Shown piece after piece: positions 13,920-14,032 of a stretch of DNA of 14,032 bases. How positions within the stretch are numbered: position 1 is the first letter of the stretch; each line of letters starts with the position of its first letter. The stretch lies in the NCBI GenBank assembly GCA_036478975.1, contig JAZGFA010000058.1:1-14032 (forward strand), written 5' to 3'. The notes beneath the pieces were generated by a model, which did no database searches, was not told the DNA's origin, and saw only the letters and a list, made by a program, of their open reading frames with translations. This DNA comes from Robiginitomaculum sp036478975. GTDB taxonomy: Bacteria; Pseudomonadota; Alphaproteobacteria; Caulobacterales; Maricaulaceae. The position numbers and the translations under genes were made by a program.

Positions 13920-14032
13920 TTAAGTATCCCTCCTCTGATTTTTCTTTCTTTTCCCGCGAGCAATTTCAGTGGCTAGCGCTTCAAATTTCGGTGCCCAGAA
14001 TTGCCTAAATGGCGCGAGCCATTTGTCCACGC
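13920..14032 (-). CDS. C-terminus of an unidentified gene, possibly ArsR-type regulator
   Basis: An open frame runs off the right edge on the minus strand (first complete codon at 14030-14028, TAA at 13922-13920), giving 36 residues. The segment DKWLAPFRQFWAPKFEALAT resembles the C-terminal helix of ArsR-family regulators that pair with START-like proteins, where a W-(L/I)-x-x-(F/Y)-R-x-F-W pattern recurs. A basic tail (GKRKKNQRR) follows. Only the last helix is visible, so the family is tentative. It reads in the same direction as radA, about 100 bp upstream of it. Confidence 0.4.
   Translation of the reverse strand, partial: VDKWLAPFRQFWAPKFEALATEIARGKRKKNQRRDT

Overview
The window looks like chromosomal DNA from an alphaproteobacterium, roughly 50-55% GC. 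Three things support this: the block radA-cvpA-purF-SDR, the divergent ubiA/rsmE pair, and a perfect CtrA-type box (TTAA-N7-TTAA). These gene orders, and a thiolase followed by a trifunctional FadB-like protein, are common in that class. The species cannot be named from the sequence. I see no rRNA, tRNA, CRISPR array, insertion sequence or prophage gene.

Layout, left to right. (1) 72-1703: cysK (cysteine synthase, +) faces rluA (pseudouridine synthase, -), with 12 bp between their stops. (2) 1704-2781: a regulatory-looking intergenic region with a CtrA box, then a short divergent ParB-like protein (+) closed by a clear rho-independent terminator. Two DnaA-box-like sequences lie inside rluA, and a weak third lies just before the ParB-like gene. 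(3) 2782-6605: an AT-rich leader with several inverted repeats and a 13-bp tandem duplication precedes a two-gene beta-oxidation operon (thiolase and multifunctional hydratase/dehydrogenase), which ends in a strong terminator. (4) 6630-8729, minus strand: ubiA (ubiquinone synthesis), then msrB carrying a Tat signal, then a thioredoxin-fold lipoprotein. The last two look like a small envelope methionine-sulfoxide repair unit. (5) 8793-9539: rsmE (+), divergent from ubiA. (6) 9564-14032, minus strand: end of an unidentified gene (possibly an ArsR-type regulator), then radA, cvpA, purF and a YciK-like SDR. The last three are packed within 5 bp of each other.

Most genes are core housekeeping: cysteine synthesis, RNA modification, fatty acid oxidation, quinone and purine synthesis, recombination. 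The parts most worth a second look are the CtrA-box/ParB-like locus, the Tat-MsrB plus thioredoxin-lipoprotein pair, and the abrupt AT-rich 3' third of ubiA. I found no evidence for a large new defence or mobile system.
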